DNA of 64,000 bases from Saccharothrix deserti. Lineage in GTDB: Bacteria > Actinomycetota > Actinomycetes > Mycobacteriales > Pseudonocardiaceae. Below the pieces are notes generated by a model. It had not been told where the DNA came from. It did not search any database and saw only the letters and a list, made by a program, of their open reading frames with translations. The stretch lies in contig NZ_VKAB01000030.1 of NCBI RefSeq assembly GCF_009769385.1, forward strand, positions 62,001 to 126,000, read 5' to 3'. Positions 17,774 to 26,304 of this stretch are shown piece by piece. A program made the translations under genes and the position numbers. Position 1 is the first letter of the stretch. Every line of letters starts with the position of its first letter.

Positions 17774-18421
17774 GTGTCGATCGTGGAGTACCCCGTTCAC
17801 GGGCGGGGTTCGGGGCCGTACGGCATCACGGCGGGACCCGATCAGGCCGTGTGGTTCACCGAGGTGCACCACGGTCGGGTCGGGCGACTCGGCCTCGGCG
17901 GAGAACTCACCTCGTTCCCGCTCGATCCACCGTCGGGTCGCCCGTCGCTGCTCACCACCGGGCCGGACGGGGCGTTGTGGTTCACCGAATCGCGGGGACA
18001 CCGGATCGGTCGGATCACCACCGACGGCTCGATCACCACGTTCACCACGCCGTCCGCCGAAGCGGGACCTTTCGGCATCGCACCGGGTCCGGACGGGGCG
18101 CTCTGGTTCACCGAGCTGAACGCCGACAAGATCGGTCGTGTCACCGTGGACGGAACGATCACCGAGTTCCCCCTCCCGGATCGGGCCGCCCGCACGCACG
18201 CCATCACCGCCACCCCGGACGGGAACTGCTGGTTCACCGAATGGGGTGCCAACCGCGTCGGCCGCATCAGCCCGGACGGCGCCGTCGAGACTTATCGGTT
18301 GCCGACACCGGCTTCGGAACCCCACGGGATCACCGTCGGCCCGGACGGCGCGCTGTGGGTCGCCCTCGAGATCGGATCCATCGCCCGCCTGGCGCCGACC
18401 GACCAGTCGGACCAGAGGTGA
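17774..18421 (+). CDS. Streptogramin-lyase-like (Vgb family) beta-propeller protein, short form
   Basis: GTG 17774 has GGGAGAG seven bases upstream; ATG 17750 sits only one base after its purine run. The 215-residue protein has five repeats of the type GPxGIxxGPDGALWFTE...RIGRI. That is the Vgb blade signature, but virginiamycin B lyase is about 295 residues with seven blades. The family opens the lactone ring of type B streptogramins by elimination with Mg2+. With two blades fewer the fold may be closed by oligomers or may be non-catalytic, so resistance should not be assumed. There is no signal peptide. It is convergent with the lipoprotein gene, 29 bp apart. Confidence 0.7.
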   Translation: MSIVEYPVHGRGSGPYGITAGPDQAVWFTEVHHGRVGRLGLGGELTSFPLDPPSGRPSLLTTGPDGALWFTESRGHRIGRITTDGSITTFTTPSAEAGPFGIAPGPDGALWFTELNADKIGRVTVDGTITEFPLPDRAARTHAITATPDGNCWFTEWGANRVGRISPDGAVETYRLPTPASEPHGITVGPDGALWVALEIGSIARLAPTDQSDQR

Positions 18422-18450
18422 CCGAGGCGCCGGAACCGGGGGTGTGACGG

Positions 18451-19089
18451 CTACTGCTGCCAGGTCACCGGCTTCGCCGAGTCGTAGGGCGGCGAGGTGA
18501 GCCGGACGCTGGCGACCGGGTCACCGGGCTCACCGAACACGAGCCGGCACTGGTCGAACGACGCGCCCTTCTCGCTGAACTCCGGCAGGGACACCACCTC
18601 GTCCTCGCAGTCACCCACCTTCCCGTCGGTCCCGCCGAGCAGCATCCCCGGGATGTCGCCGCCGGCGGTCCAGGCGACGAGCGACGGCGCGACCATGTCG
18701 GTCAGGTCGGTGCCGTCGAGGTTCACCACGTGCTGCCGGATGAAGAAGAACGTCTTGCCGCGCAGCTCCGCCTTGTCCTTGTCCTTGAGCGGCAGGCCGT
18801 CGATGTCGGCCTGGGTCGCCGGGGCGCTGTCCACGGTCACCGTCAGGCCGATCAGGCCCGCCGCGTACGTGCCGGCGACCGGGATGACGCCCTGCTCCCC
18901 CAGCTTGAGCACGGTGCCCGGCGCGGTCGCCCGCTCGGACAGCTCCGGCTTCGGCTGCGTCGCCGGGCGTTCCTTGCGCGGCGGCAACTCGGGTCGGGCC
19001 TCCCCGCTCGTGGTGGCCGTGCAGCCGGTCAACGCGAACGCGGCGAGCAGGACGGCGAAGCTCTTCGGGCGCGTGACCACGTCCGGCAA
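18451..19089 (-). CDS. Putative lipoprotein of unknown function
   Basis: Residues 1-23 form a lipoprotein signal ending in the lipobox LTGC; the cysteine would be lipidated and anchor the protein outside the membrane. A Pro/Glu/Lys linker follows to about residue 55, then a beta-rich domain of about 155 residues with conserved-looking VTVDSAPA and KTFFFIRQHVVNLDG segments and two further cysteines (GDCEDE, FDQCRL) that may form a disulphide. This resembles the immunoglobulin-like DUF4352 type of extracellular domain in layout, but I do not recognise the family with certainty. Length is 212 residues. The gap to the NUDIX gene start side is 72 bp. Confidence 0.7.
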   Translation of the reverse strand: MPDVVTRPKSFAVLLAAFALTGCTATTSGEARPELPPRKERPATQPKPELSERATAPGTVLKLGEQGVIPVAGTYAAGLIGLTVTVDSAPATQADIDGLPLKDKDKAELRGKTFFFIRQHVVNLDGTDLTDMVAPSLVAWTAGGDIPGMLLGGTDGKVGDCEDEVVSLPEFSEKGASFDQCRLVFGEPGDPVASVRLTSPPYDSAKPVTWQQ

Positions 19090-19161
19090 TCCCCCTTGGT
19101 GCGATGGATCTCCCGGGGAGGGATCGTAGGGGTGGCCGAAGGCTCGTGTACGGCGAATGGC

Positions 19162-19941
19162 TCAACCGGCGGTGAACCGGCGGACGACCGGCTCCAGGTA
19201 GTCCGCCTGTGGCCCACCGAGGCCCGCCAACTCGGCGTGCGAGCGGACGAGGGCCATCCGGTCCAGTTCCGGGTCACGGCCCAGTGCCGTCTCCGAGGCC
19301 ACCAGCGCCGCGAATCGTTCGCGCACCAGTGATGCCGGCCGGGGTGGAGCGAGGAACAGGACGCCGACGTTCCCGTGCTTACCGCGCGTGACGAGCCACA
19401 GGGTCAGGTCGTCGGGCACCGCGTCGAGGCCGGTCTCCTCGATCAGCTCCCGAGCGGCGTGGCGGCGGAGGGCGGTCACGTCGAGGGCTTCGTGGTCTTC
19501 CGGCGGCTCGACGGACCCGCCCGGCAGCTGCCAGCGGCCGGGAGCGGCCGTCCACGACGACATCCGCCCGACCAGCAGGCGCCCGTCGTCGGTCGGCTGC
19601 ACGACGCAGACGAACAAGGCCGGCAACGGGGTGGCACCCGGGACCAGGCGCATGGCGTAGGACCGGTACGTCGTCCTCACCCAGGTGAGGACCAGGCCGT
19701 GCGGCCCGTCCGGCTCCAGCTCCGCGCACGCCACCACCGGCCCGTCGAAGAAGCTCGGGTTGGCCCGCACCGCGTCGTCCCAGATGCGGTCCACGGCCAG
19801 CCGGTCTTCGGGCGACACGTGCGGCGCCGGAGCTTCGACCAGCCGGAGTCGGTGGGCTGCCACGATTTCGACGCCGAAAGGCCGCCGCGGTGTCTCGGTC
19901 ACCGGCCCAATGTTGCCGGCCGGTGTGGAGGTCGTCGGCAT
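19162..19941 (-). CDS. NUDIX hydrolase with an expanded Nudix box
   Basis: This 259-residue protein has an N-terminal domain of about 100 residues followed by a NUDIX fold: LFVCVVQPTDDGRLLVGR, WQLPGGSVE, then RELIEETGL. The last element matches REUxEExGU. Between GGSVE and REL there are more residues (PPEDHEALDVTALRRHAA) than in the classic 23-residue box, so the loop is enlarged and the usual first Glu position is unclear. These enzymes hydrolyse nucleoside diphosphates linked to other groups using Mg2+. The substrate cannot be inferred. The next gene on the same strand upstream is cydB, 62 bp away. Confidence 0.8.
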   Translation of the reverse strand: MPTTSTPAGNIGPVTETPRRPFGVEIVAAHRLRLVEAPAPHVSPEDRLAVDRIWDDAVRANPSFFDGPVVACAELEPDGPHGLVLTWVRTTYRSYAMRLVPGATPLPALFVCVVQPTDDGRLLVGRMSSWTAAPGRWQLPGGSVEPPEDHEALDVTALRRHAARELIEETGLDAVPDDLTLWLVTRGKHGNVGVLFLAPPRPASLVRERFAALVASETALGRDPELDRMALVRSHAELAGLGGPQADYLEPVVRRFTAG

Positions 19942-20003
19942 TCTCCGCTCAGCGGATGGAGATCAGCGCCATCCCGCGGTGAACGGCGTCGAGTGGTGGA
20001 TCG

Positions 20004-21059
20004 TCACGACCGAGCGTCAGGTCCCGGTGGTGCGCCTGCCGGAGCGGACGCGCCGCGGTCGTTGACGGCCGGTGGGCGTTGGAACAGGGTGTAGAGGTAC
20101 ACCAGCGCCGGGATGAGCACGACCGCGCCGGCGGCGAGCGCGATCGCCAACGCCGTCAGCGTCGAGCGACCTTGCGCGGCCTGTTCGACGGTGAGGCCGG
20201 GTAGCAGGACGTACGGGTACTGGGCGACCGCCCACCCCACCAGGATCGTCGTCACGGCCAGCGCGGACACCAGCCTGGCCAGGACGTACCGGCGGGTCAG
20301 CAGGAGCGCGATCGCGCCCAGGCCCGCCACGACGGAGAGCGCCAGGACCGGCAGACCGCGACCGGTGAGGCCCGCGAAGAGCACCGGTGCGTCGGCGCGC
20401 AGCACCGCGACACCCGCCAGACCGACCGCTCCGGTGACGGCGGCCGTGACGAGAGCCCGGAGCCGGAACGCCTCGGCCAGATCGGGCTCACCGTCGCGGC
20501 GGGCGTCCGCGCACAGGAAGACGGCCGCGAGGTAGGCGCACACCAGCACCGCCAACGTTCCGCCGAGGAAGGACGTCGGGTTGACCCAACTGCGCACCAC
20601 GTCACCGGCCGCGATGCCCGGAGGCACCCGCCCGGAGGCGACCCCGCCCACGACCGCGCCGAAGAAGAACGGGGTGAACAGCGACGACAACGCGAACGCC
20701 GCACCGAAGAAGCGGCGCATGGCCGGTGTGCTGACGCTCTTGCGGTACGCGAACGCCGCTCCCCTCGCGATAATGCCGAACGCCGCCAGGGTGAGCGGGA
20801 TGTAGAGGGTGGTGGCCGCGGCGGCGAAGGCGCCGGAGAACCCGGTCCACAGCACCACCAGCACGAAGATCAACCAGACGTGGTTGGCCTCCCACACCGG
20901 TCCGATCGAGCGTTCGATCAACGCCCGCGTCCGCCGTCCGCGCCGGGTGCCGCCGGCCAGCAGGTCCCAGACACCACCACCGAAGTCCGCGCCGCCGAAC
21001 AACGCGTAGGCCAGCAGGCCGACGAACGCCGCGCCCAGCACCGCTTCCGCGAGCGTCAT
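20004..21059 (-). CDS. cydB: Cytochrome bd-type quinol oxidase subunit II
   Basis: ATG 21059 overlaps the cydA stop in ATGA; the long upstream frame is a shadow of cydA. The 351-residue product has about nine membrane helices and CydB hallmarks: FGGADFGGGVWDLL near residue 30, then GPVWEANHVWLIF, and RKSVSTP. A short Pro/Ala-rich tail ends the protein. With CydA it forms the membrane oxidase that reduces O2 with quinol without pumping protons, important at low oxygen or under respiratory stress. No cydCD genes, needed for assembly in many bacteria, follow here; they must be elsewhere or dispensable. Confidence 0.95.
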   Translation of the reverse strand: MTLAEAVLGAAFVGLLAYALFGGADFGGGVWDLLAGGTRRGRRTRALIERSIGPVWEANHVWLIFVLVVLWTGFSGAFAAAATTLYIPLTLAAFGIIARGAAFAYRKSVSTPAMRRFFGAAFALSSLFTPFFFGAVVGGVASGRVPPGIAAGDVVRSWVNPTSFLGGTLAVLVCAYLAAVFLCADARRDGEPDLAEAFRLRALVTAAVTGAVGLAGVAVLRADAPVLFAGLTGRGLPVLALSVVAGLGAIALLLTRRYVLARLVSALAVTTILVGWAVAQYPYVLLPGLTVEQAAQGRSTLTALAIALAAGAVVLIPALVYLYTLFQRPPAVNDRGASAPAGAPPGPDARS

Positions 21060-22420
21060 GACGACCCCGGCCGTTCGCCGGCTTCCTGCGGCGCCAGCGT
21101 GTCGTGGCCTCGGGCGAGGCGGCGCAGGACCACGGCCGTGAACAGGGTCAGTACCGTGTAGACAACAACCACTGCGACCAGGCCGTACCCGAGTCCCGGC
21201 GCCGGGCTCACCGCATCGGCGGTACGCAGGATCTTGTAGACGATCCACGGTTGCCGGCCGACCTCGGTGGTGATCCAGCCCGCCTCCATCGCCACCACGG
21301 CCCCCACGCCCGACACCGCGACGGCCCGCAGGAACCACGCCGTCTCCGGCAACCGCCTGCGCCGCCACCACACCAACCCGAACCACGCGGCGAGCAGCAA
21401 CAACGCCGTCCCGATGCCGACCATCGCGTTGTATGCCAAATGCACGACGTTGACCGGCGGGTGCTCGTCGACCGGCACCTCCTCCAGACCCGGCACCACC
21501 CCGTCGGGGTCGTGGTGGATCAGCAGGGACAACGCGTACGGGATCTCCAGGGCGTACCGCAGCTCGCCGTCGCGGTAGATGCCGCCCAACGACAACCCAG
21601 CCCCGGACGTCGTCTCGTACTGCGCCTCCATCGCCGCCAACTTCGCGGGCTGGTTGTCCGCGACCGCGTTGGCGATCCAGTCGCCAACGCCGATCTGCAC
21701 CGGTGTCACGATCGCGGCGACGGTGAGCGGGATGAGCAACCCCATGCGGTGGTAGCGGTCACGACGTCCGCGCAGCATCCCGACCGCGTAGACCGAGGCG
21801 ACCAGGAACCCGGTGACCATGAACGCCGCCAGCCACATGTGCACGAACTGCGGCCACGTGGACGGACCGAACATCGCCGCCCACGGCCGCGCGTCCACCA
21901 CGGCACCCTCGGCGTCGAGCCGGAAACCGGTCGGGTTGTTCATCCACGCGTTCGCCGAGACCACGAAGAACGCCCCGGCGATCCCGGCCAACACCATCGG
22001 CACCGCGCTGAGCATGTGGGCGCGCGGCGACAGGCGGTTCCAGCCGAACAGGTAAACGCCGACGAAGATCGCCTCCACGAAGAACGCGAAACCCTCCAGC
22101 ACGAACGGGAAGCCGAACACCTCGCCGAAGCGGTCCATCAGCCCCGGCCACAGGATGCCCATCTCGAACGACAGCAACGTGCCCGAGACCGCCCCGGCGG
22201 CGAACAGCACACCCATCGCCTTCGCCCACGTGTGCGCGAGTCCGGTCAGCTCGGGATCGCCCCGCCGGTGCCCGCGCCACTCGGTGAACACGACGATCGC
22301 CGGGAACGCGATGCCGAAGCACGCGAAGATGATGTGCCACCCCAACGACAACGCCATCTGCATCCGCGCAGGCCACAGGTTCTCCGCGCCACCAGCGGTG
22401 ATGAACTCCAGCACTGCCAT
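21056..22420 (-). CDS. cydA: Cytochrome bd-type quinol oxidase subunit I
   Basis: This 454-residue integral membrane protein starts with the ARMQMALSLGWHIIFA helix, whose His29 matches the haem b595 ligand. LEGFAFFVEAIFVGVYLFGW carries the conserved acidic residues of helix III. A short Q-loop contains EAQYETTSG, and GWITTEVGRQPW is diagnostic of the family. It binds haems b558, b595 and d and the quinol. It is translationally coupled to cydB. Upstream (28 bp) on the same strand is a DUF1360 gene, which may share its transcript. The short Q-loop is typical of actinobacterial and CIO-like forms. Confidence 0.95.
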   Translation of the reverse strand: MAVLEFITAGGAENLWPARMQMALSLGWHIIFACFGIAFPAIVVFTEWRGHRRGDPELTGLAHTWAKAMGVLFAAGAVSGTLLSFEMGILWPGLMDRFGEVFGFPFVLEGFAFFVEAIFVGVYLFGWNRLSPRAHMLSAVPMVLAGIAGAFFVVSANAWMNNPTGFRLDAEGAVVDARPWAAMFGPSTWPQFVHMWLAAFMVTGFLVASVYAVGMLRGRRDRYHRMGLLIPLTVAAIVTPVQIGVGDWIANAVADNQPAKLAAMEAQYETTSGAGLSLGGIYRDGELRYALEIPYALSLLIHHDPDGVVPGLEEVPVDEHPPVNVVHLAYNAMVGIGTALLLLAAWFGLVWWRRRRLPETAWFLRAVAVSGVGAVVAMEAGWITTEVGRQPWIVYKILRTADAVSPAPGLGYGLVAVVVVYTVLTLFTAVVLRRLARGHDTLAPQEAGERPGSS

Positions 22421-22448
22421 AAGAATCCCTTACTGCCGGCGGATGGCT

Positions 22449-22967
22449 TCAGTGGTCGCTGACGCGGTGCTTGAGCCCGCTGTGCACGAAGTGCAGCCAA
22501 TCCGACACCGCGACAACGGACAGCGTCGTCGCGGCCAACCGGGTGGCTCGCGGCGCGAACACCAGCCCCGCCGTGAGCGCGCTGGCGATCCACACCCCGG
22601 AGCAGAACGGGCAGGTCACCAACTCGCCCACCGCGTGCCGGGTGTCGTCGCCGCGCACCGACTCGTTGACCTCCGCCGCACCGGCCGGTTCGTCGTACCG
22701 GGTGAACGGTGCACGCAACACGCTGGTCACCGCGCCCTTCGTCAACAGCCGACTGGCCTTGTGGGTCGCCAGCGACATGAGCACGACGTCGCCGAGGGCA
22801 ACCCGATCGGGCAACCGCACACCGGCGCGCCGGCCGACCGCGGTGGCTCCGGCGACCAGCGCGCCGTACGAGCCGAGAGTCGCCAGGTACCCCCGCAGTG
22901 GCCGCTGGTCGCCGGCGGAGTAGGCGGCGCCGACCCGCCTGAACACGTCGGTGAACGGCATGGCCAA
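22449..22967 (-). CDS. DUF1360 membrane protein
   Basis: A 172-residue protein with DUF1360 features: DVVLMSLATHKASRLLTKG in the middle, followed by VTSVLRAPFTRY and a CPFCSGVW motif at about residues 117-124, then a hydrophobic pair of helices. A second in-frame ATG two codons downstream is an equally possible start. DUF1360 proteins are small membrane proteins of unknown function, known in Bacillus sporulation (YjcA/CotP-like neighbours) and widespread in actinobacteria. It precedes cydAB by 28 bp, so co-transcription with the oxidase is plausible. Confidence 0.82.
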   Translation of the reverse strand: MAMPFTDVFRRVGAAYSAGDQRPLRGYLATLGSYGALVAGATAVGRRAGVRLPDRVALGDVVLMSLATHKASRLLTKGAVTSVLRAPFTRYDEPAGAAEVNESVRGDDTRHAVGELVTCPFCSGVWIASALTAGLVFAPRATRLAATTLSVVAVSDWLHFVHSGLKHRVSDH

Positions 22968-23350
22968 GGTGTAACCGCAACCTGCGGGTTCAAACGCTGT
23001 GTTGGACTGCGCCGCCTCCGGCGTCGCGGGCGAGGTCGCCTGGGCTGTAGTCGATCCGCCGCTCCGCGGGGGCAGACCGTTCGCGCCTGATTTTCCGACG
23101 ATCGAAAAGCGTGATCGCCGGGAAATAAGTCGCGAACGATCGACGGCGATCTCGCCGAAACGCTATGGCGGTCAAACCTGTTCTGAGGGGTACTGCCATT
23201 ACCCGGAACAACGTAACCTCCCGCGCCCGCGACAAGAGGTGTTGCATCAAAAGGGCGTCGGCATCGACTGGAATGAGACGTGAATGCCGATTGCGAATGT
23301 CGAGCCTCCGGGCGCCTCGGACGAGGAAACCGCAAGATGGAGGGAACCAC
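22968..23350. other. 383-bp divergent intergenic region, relatively AT-rich
   Basis: No coding region is supported here. Base composition is visibly lower in GC than the flanks between 23090 and 23290. A GGGTA-N7-TACCC inverted repeat lies at 23188-23204 and may be an operator. The region should hold promoters for the minus-strand DUF1360/cydAB genes and for the dehydrogenase remnant; no convincing -35/-10 pair could be chosen. Confidence 0.4.
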
Positions 23351-24238
23351 ATGCGAGCGACTGTGATGTACGGCGCCGGCGACGTGCGCGTGGAGCACGT
23401 TCCCGACGCGGAACTGCACGAACCCACCGACGCCGTGGTGCGGGTGGTGCGGGTGGTGCGGGTGGTGCGCTCGTGCGTCTGCGGCAGCGACCTGTGGCCT
23501 TACGGCTCCATGCCCGACTCCGAGCAGGGCAGGCGCATGGGGCACGAGTTCCTCGGCGTCGTGGAGGAGACCGGTTCCGAGGTGACCGCGCTGAAGCCCG
23601 GCGACCTCGTCGTCGCGCCGTTCGTGTGGGCGGACAACACCTGCGACTTCTGCCGCGAGGGCCTGCACACGTCCTGCCGGCACGGCGGCCAGTGGGGCGC
23701 GCCGGACGTGGACGCCGGTCAGGGCGAGGCGGTGCGGGTGCCGCAGGCCCAGGGCACGCTGGTCAAGCTGCCCGTGGGCGAGGACTCCGCGCTGCTGTCG
23801 TCGCTGCTGACCCTGTCCGACGTGTTCTGCACCGGCCACCACGGCGTGGTGACGTCCCGCGTCGGGCCGGGCAAGTCGGTGACCGTGGTCGGTGACGGCG
23901 CGGTGGGGCTCTCGGCGGTGCTGGCCGCCAGGCGGCTCGGCGCCGACCGGATCATCCTCATGGGACGCCACGCCGACCGCACCGACCTCGGCCGGGAGTT
24001 CGGCGCCACCGACGTGGTCGCCGAGCGCGGCGAGGAAGGCGTCGAGAAGGTCCGCGAGCTGACCCGCGGCGACGGCACCCACGCGGTCGTGGAGTGCGTC
24101 GGCTCCGAGCAGTCGCTGAAGACCGCGCTGGGCGTGGTCCGCGACGGCGGCCTCCCGGTTACGAGAGCCCCGGCACGCTATTCCGGTTGGTTGCCGGTGG
24201 CCGAGCCGACTTCGTACGGCGTGTGGTATCCCTCGTAG
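23351..24238 (+). pseudogene. 3'-truncated zinc-dependent alcohol dehydrogenase
   Basis: The start ATG 23351 follows GATGGAGGGA. The frame encodes a typical zinc MDR dehydrogenase to about residue 267: CVCGSDLW (catalytic Zn Cys), GHEFLGVVEE, the structural-zinc region (CDFCREGLHTSC) and the Rossmann VVGDGAVGLSAVLAARRLGA. After VVRDGG, near base 24150, the sequence stops resembling the family. It runs about 29 unrelated codons, antisense to the end of the oxidase gene, to a TAG at 24236. Roughly 75-80 C-terminal residues of the cofactor domain are missing. It is probably inactive. The junction marks a rearrangement that brought in the oxidase gene. A four-fold 9-bp repeat also lengthens the N-terminal domain. 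Confidence 0.75.
23435..23470. repeat. Four copies of a 9-bp in-frame repeat
   Basis: Three exact copies of GTGGTGCGG and a fourth differing at the last base encode VVR-VVR-VVR-VVR just before the catalytic-zinc CxCGSD motif. Relatives usually have about two such units here, so the array adds residues to a conserved strand, consistent with replication slippage in a decaying gene. Confidence 0.75.
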
Positions 24239-26100
24239 GTGAGGTGCATGGTCATGCCGTCGGCGGCGTGCTCCAGGTTGTGGCAGTGGTCCATCCACAG
24301 GCCGGGGTTGTCCGCGCGGAACGCGACTTCGTAGCGTTCACCTGGTGCGACGTTGAGCGTGTCCGTCCACCACGGACTTCCGGTGGTGGATTCGCCGTTG
24401 CGGCTGAGGACCAGCATGTGGTGGCCGTGCAGGTGCATGGGGTGGTCTTCGAAGCTGCGGTTGAGGAAGTCCACCTTCACCAGTTCACCTTGCCGCACCG
24501 CGAAAGCCGGTGTGTTCGGGTACACGCTTCCGTTGATCGTGGGGCGTTGGCCGAAGTGTCCGTTGTAGAACGTGATCGTTTCACCGAGCAACACGGTGAA
24601 CGTGCGGTCGAACGTGCTGTCCGGTCCGAACCCGGTGTCAGCTGGTGAGCCGTAGCCGATCGGGTCGAGAACGGGCCCCTCCGCGACCGGACGCGCTTCG
24701 CCACTGCCGTCGGGCGACACCAGCAGGGTCGGGGTGGTGTCGCTGTCGGTGTTGTCGTCACGGGTCAGAGCGATCCGCACCGCACTTGGCGGCATGGTGA
24801 ACACGATGTCGTACCGGCCACCACCGCCGACGAGCAGTTGGTGCTCGGTGAGTTCGGTCGGCTCGGACAACTCGGTGCCGTCGATGGCGGCCACCCGGAA
24901 CGGCACACCCGTGACGGCGTAGGCGCGTGGCTGGTTGTCGGCGTTGACCAGCCTCAAGCGGACCCGGGAACCGGGCGGCACCGCGTGGCGGGTCACCCCG
25001 GTGGACGGCGTGCCGCCCGTGACCGACAGCGCCGTCGACCGGCCGCGATCGCCGTCCCAGGCGTGTGCCGGCACGGCCAGGTCCACATCGGCCGGCGTGG
25101 GCGGCTCGACCACGATCACGCCGAACAGCCCACGCCGCACCTGCTCGGCGGACTGCTGGTGCGAGTGGTACCAGAAGGTGCCGACCTGCTCGGCGACGAA
25201 GCGGTACACGTGCTGCCCGCCCGGCGGCACCGCGTCCTGGGTCAGGCCCGCCACGCCGTCCTCGGCGTTGGGCACGTCCAGCCCGTGCCAGTGGATGGTC
25301 ACCCCCGCCGGGATGTCGGCGTTGACCAGCGTCACCTCCACCAGATCGCCCTGGTGGACGCGGAGTTCCGGACCGGGCAGGGTGCCGTCGTAGGTCCAGG
25401 CGTCGATCGTCTCCCCGGAGACCAGCCGGACCCGGCCGACGCGGGCGGTGAGCGTGTAGCGCACGTCGGGCTCACGGTCGCGCGGCCCGGTCAACGTGCT
25501 GATGTCGGTCCCACCATGACCGCCGTGCCCGGCGTTCGCCCCGCCGCCGTTGTCGACCGCACCGTGCTCGGCCATGTTCGCCGCATCCGGCAGGCGGCTC
25601 GCCACCGACCCGGCGACGACCCCCGCCAAGACCAGTCCGATGACCACCCCGGCAGCCACGGCGACGCGCACGCCACGACGCAATCGGTCCCCGATCCGGT
25701 GCTGCCACAGCCACGCCAGCCCAGTCCCGACCGCAAGTGCCACCGGCATGAGCAACGCATCGACGACGTACGGCGGGGCCGGCGGACTCACGATCGCGTA
25801 CCCGTGCAGCAACGCCGCCATCGCGGCAGCCGGCCTGCGCCAAGCGGCCCCACCACCCATCGGCGGGGCGAATGCCACCGCCGCGAGCAACGGGGGTAAC
25901 GCCACCAGCACGACGTCGGCGGCGAAACGCCAGTCCACCGACCACAGGTACCCGGCGGCACCCACCTGACCGAGCGCAAGCGCCGCCCCGCACCACCGCA
26001 TCACACACTCAACCCGGCCAGGGAGCACGAACGCACCGACGCCGTAGAGCAGGACCAGCGTGATCGCCATGATGTTGAGGACTCCGAGGATCGCATCCAT
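24178..26100 (-). CDS. Membrane-anchored multicopper oxidase
   Basis: The 640-residue protein has five or six hydrophobic helices in residues 1-185, then a His/Gly-rich linker (GHGGHGG) and a three-cupredoxin oxidase from about 205. All copper motifs are present: HWHG near 273, WYHSHQ near 315, HPMHLHGH, and HCHNLEHAADGM near the end, giving types 1, 2 and 3 copper sites. The order is that of laccase/CopA/CueO-like enzymes. The membrane domain would hold the oxidase outside the cell. Likely roles are copper or phenol oxidation; the substrate is not evident. It ends against a truncated dehydrogenase and is divergent from a two-component system that could regulate it. Confidence 0.88.
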   Translation of the reverse strand: MDAILGVLNIMAITLVLLYGVGAFVLPGRVECVMRWCGAALALGQVGAAGYLWSVDWRFAADVVLVALPPLLAAVAFAPPMGGGAAWRRPAAAMAALLHGYAIVSPPAPPYVVDALLMPVALAVGTGLAWLWQHRIGDRLRRGVRVAVAAGVVIGLVLAGVVAGSVASRLPDAANMAEHGAVDNGGGANAGHGGHGGTDISTLTGPRDREPDVRYTLTARVGRVRLVSGETIDAWTYDGTLPGPELRVHQGDLVEVTLVNADIPAGVTIHWHGLDVPNAEDGVAGLTQDAVPPGGQHVYRFVAEQVGTFWYHSHQQSAEQVRRGLFGVIVVEPPTPADVDLAVPAHAWDGDRGRSTALSVTGGTPSTGVTRHAVPPGSRVRLRLVNADNQPRAYAVTGVPFRVAAIDGTELSEPTELTEHQLLVGGGGRYDIVFTMPPSAVRIALTRDDNTDSDTTPTLLVSPDGSGEARPVAEGPVLDPIGYGSPADTGFGPDSTFDRTFTVLLGETITFYNGHFGQRPTINGSVYPNTPAFAVRQGELVKVDFLNRSFEDHPMHLHGHHMLVLSRNGESTTGSPWWTDTLNVAPGERYEVAFRADNPGLWMDHCHNLEHAADGMTMHLTYEGYHTPYEVGSATGNQPE

Positions 26101-26304
26101 GGTGGGCCATGCTCATCGCCGGACCGGGTGATCCACGTCGGTCAGCGGGCCTGTTTCCGAAGCTCATCCCGGGGACCTACGGCCATTCGCCGGCGGTACG
26201 GCCTCAGCCCCACGTGGTACGCCGCGGATAAGACCTGGATCCGATGCGCGGACGCGGCCGATACGTGCAGGATCTGCGAAGGGAACCCGAATCCGGAGAT
26301 GAAG

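Noticed and set aside
17774..18421. Calling the propeller protein an antibiotic-resistance gene
   Set aside because: It is about 80 residues shorter than virginiamycin B lyase and I could not confirm the catalytic residues.
24150..24178. An insertion sequence at the dehydrogenase/oxidase junction
   Set aside because: No transposase, terminal inverted repeat or target duplication is visible, so only a rearrangement junction is claimed.
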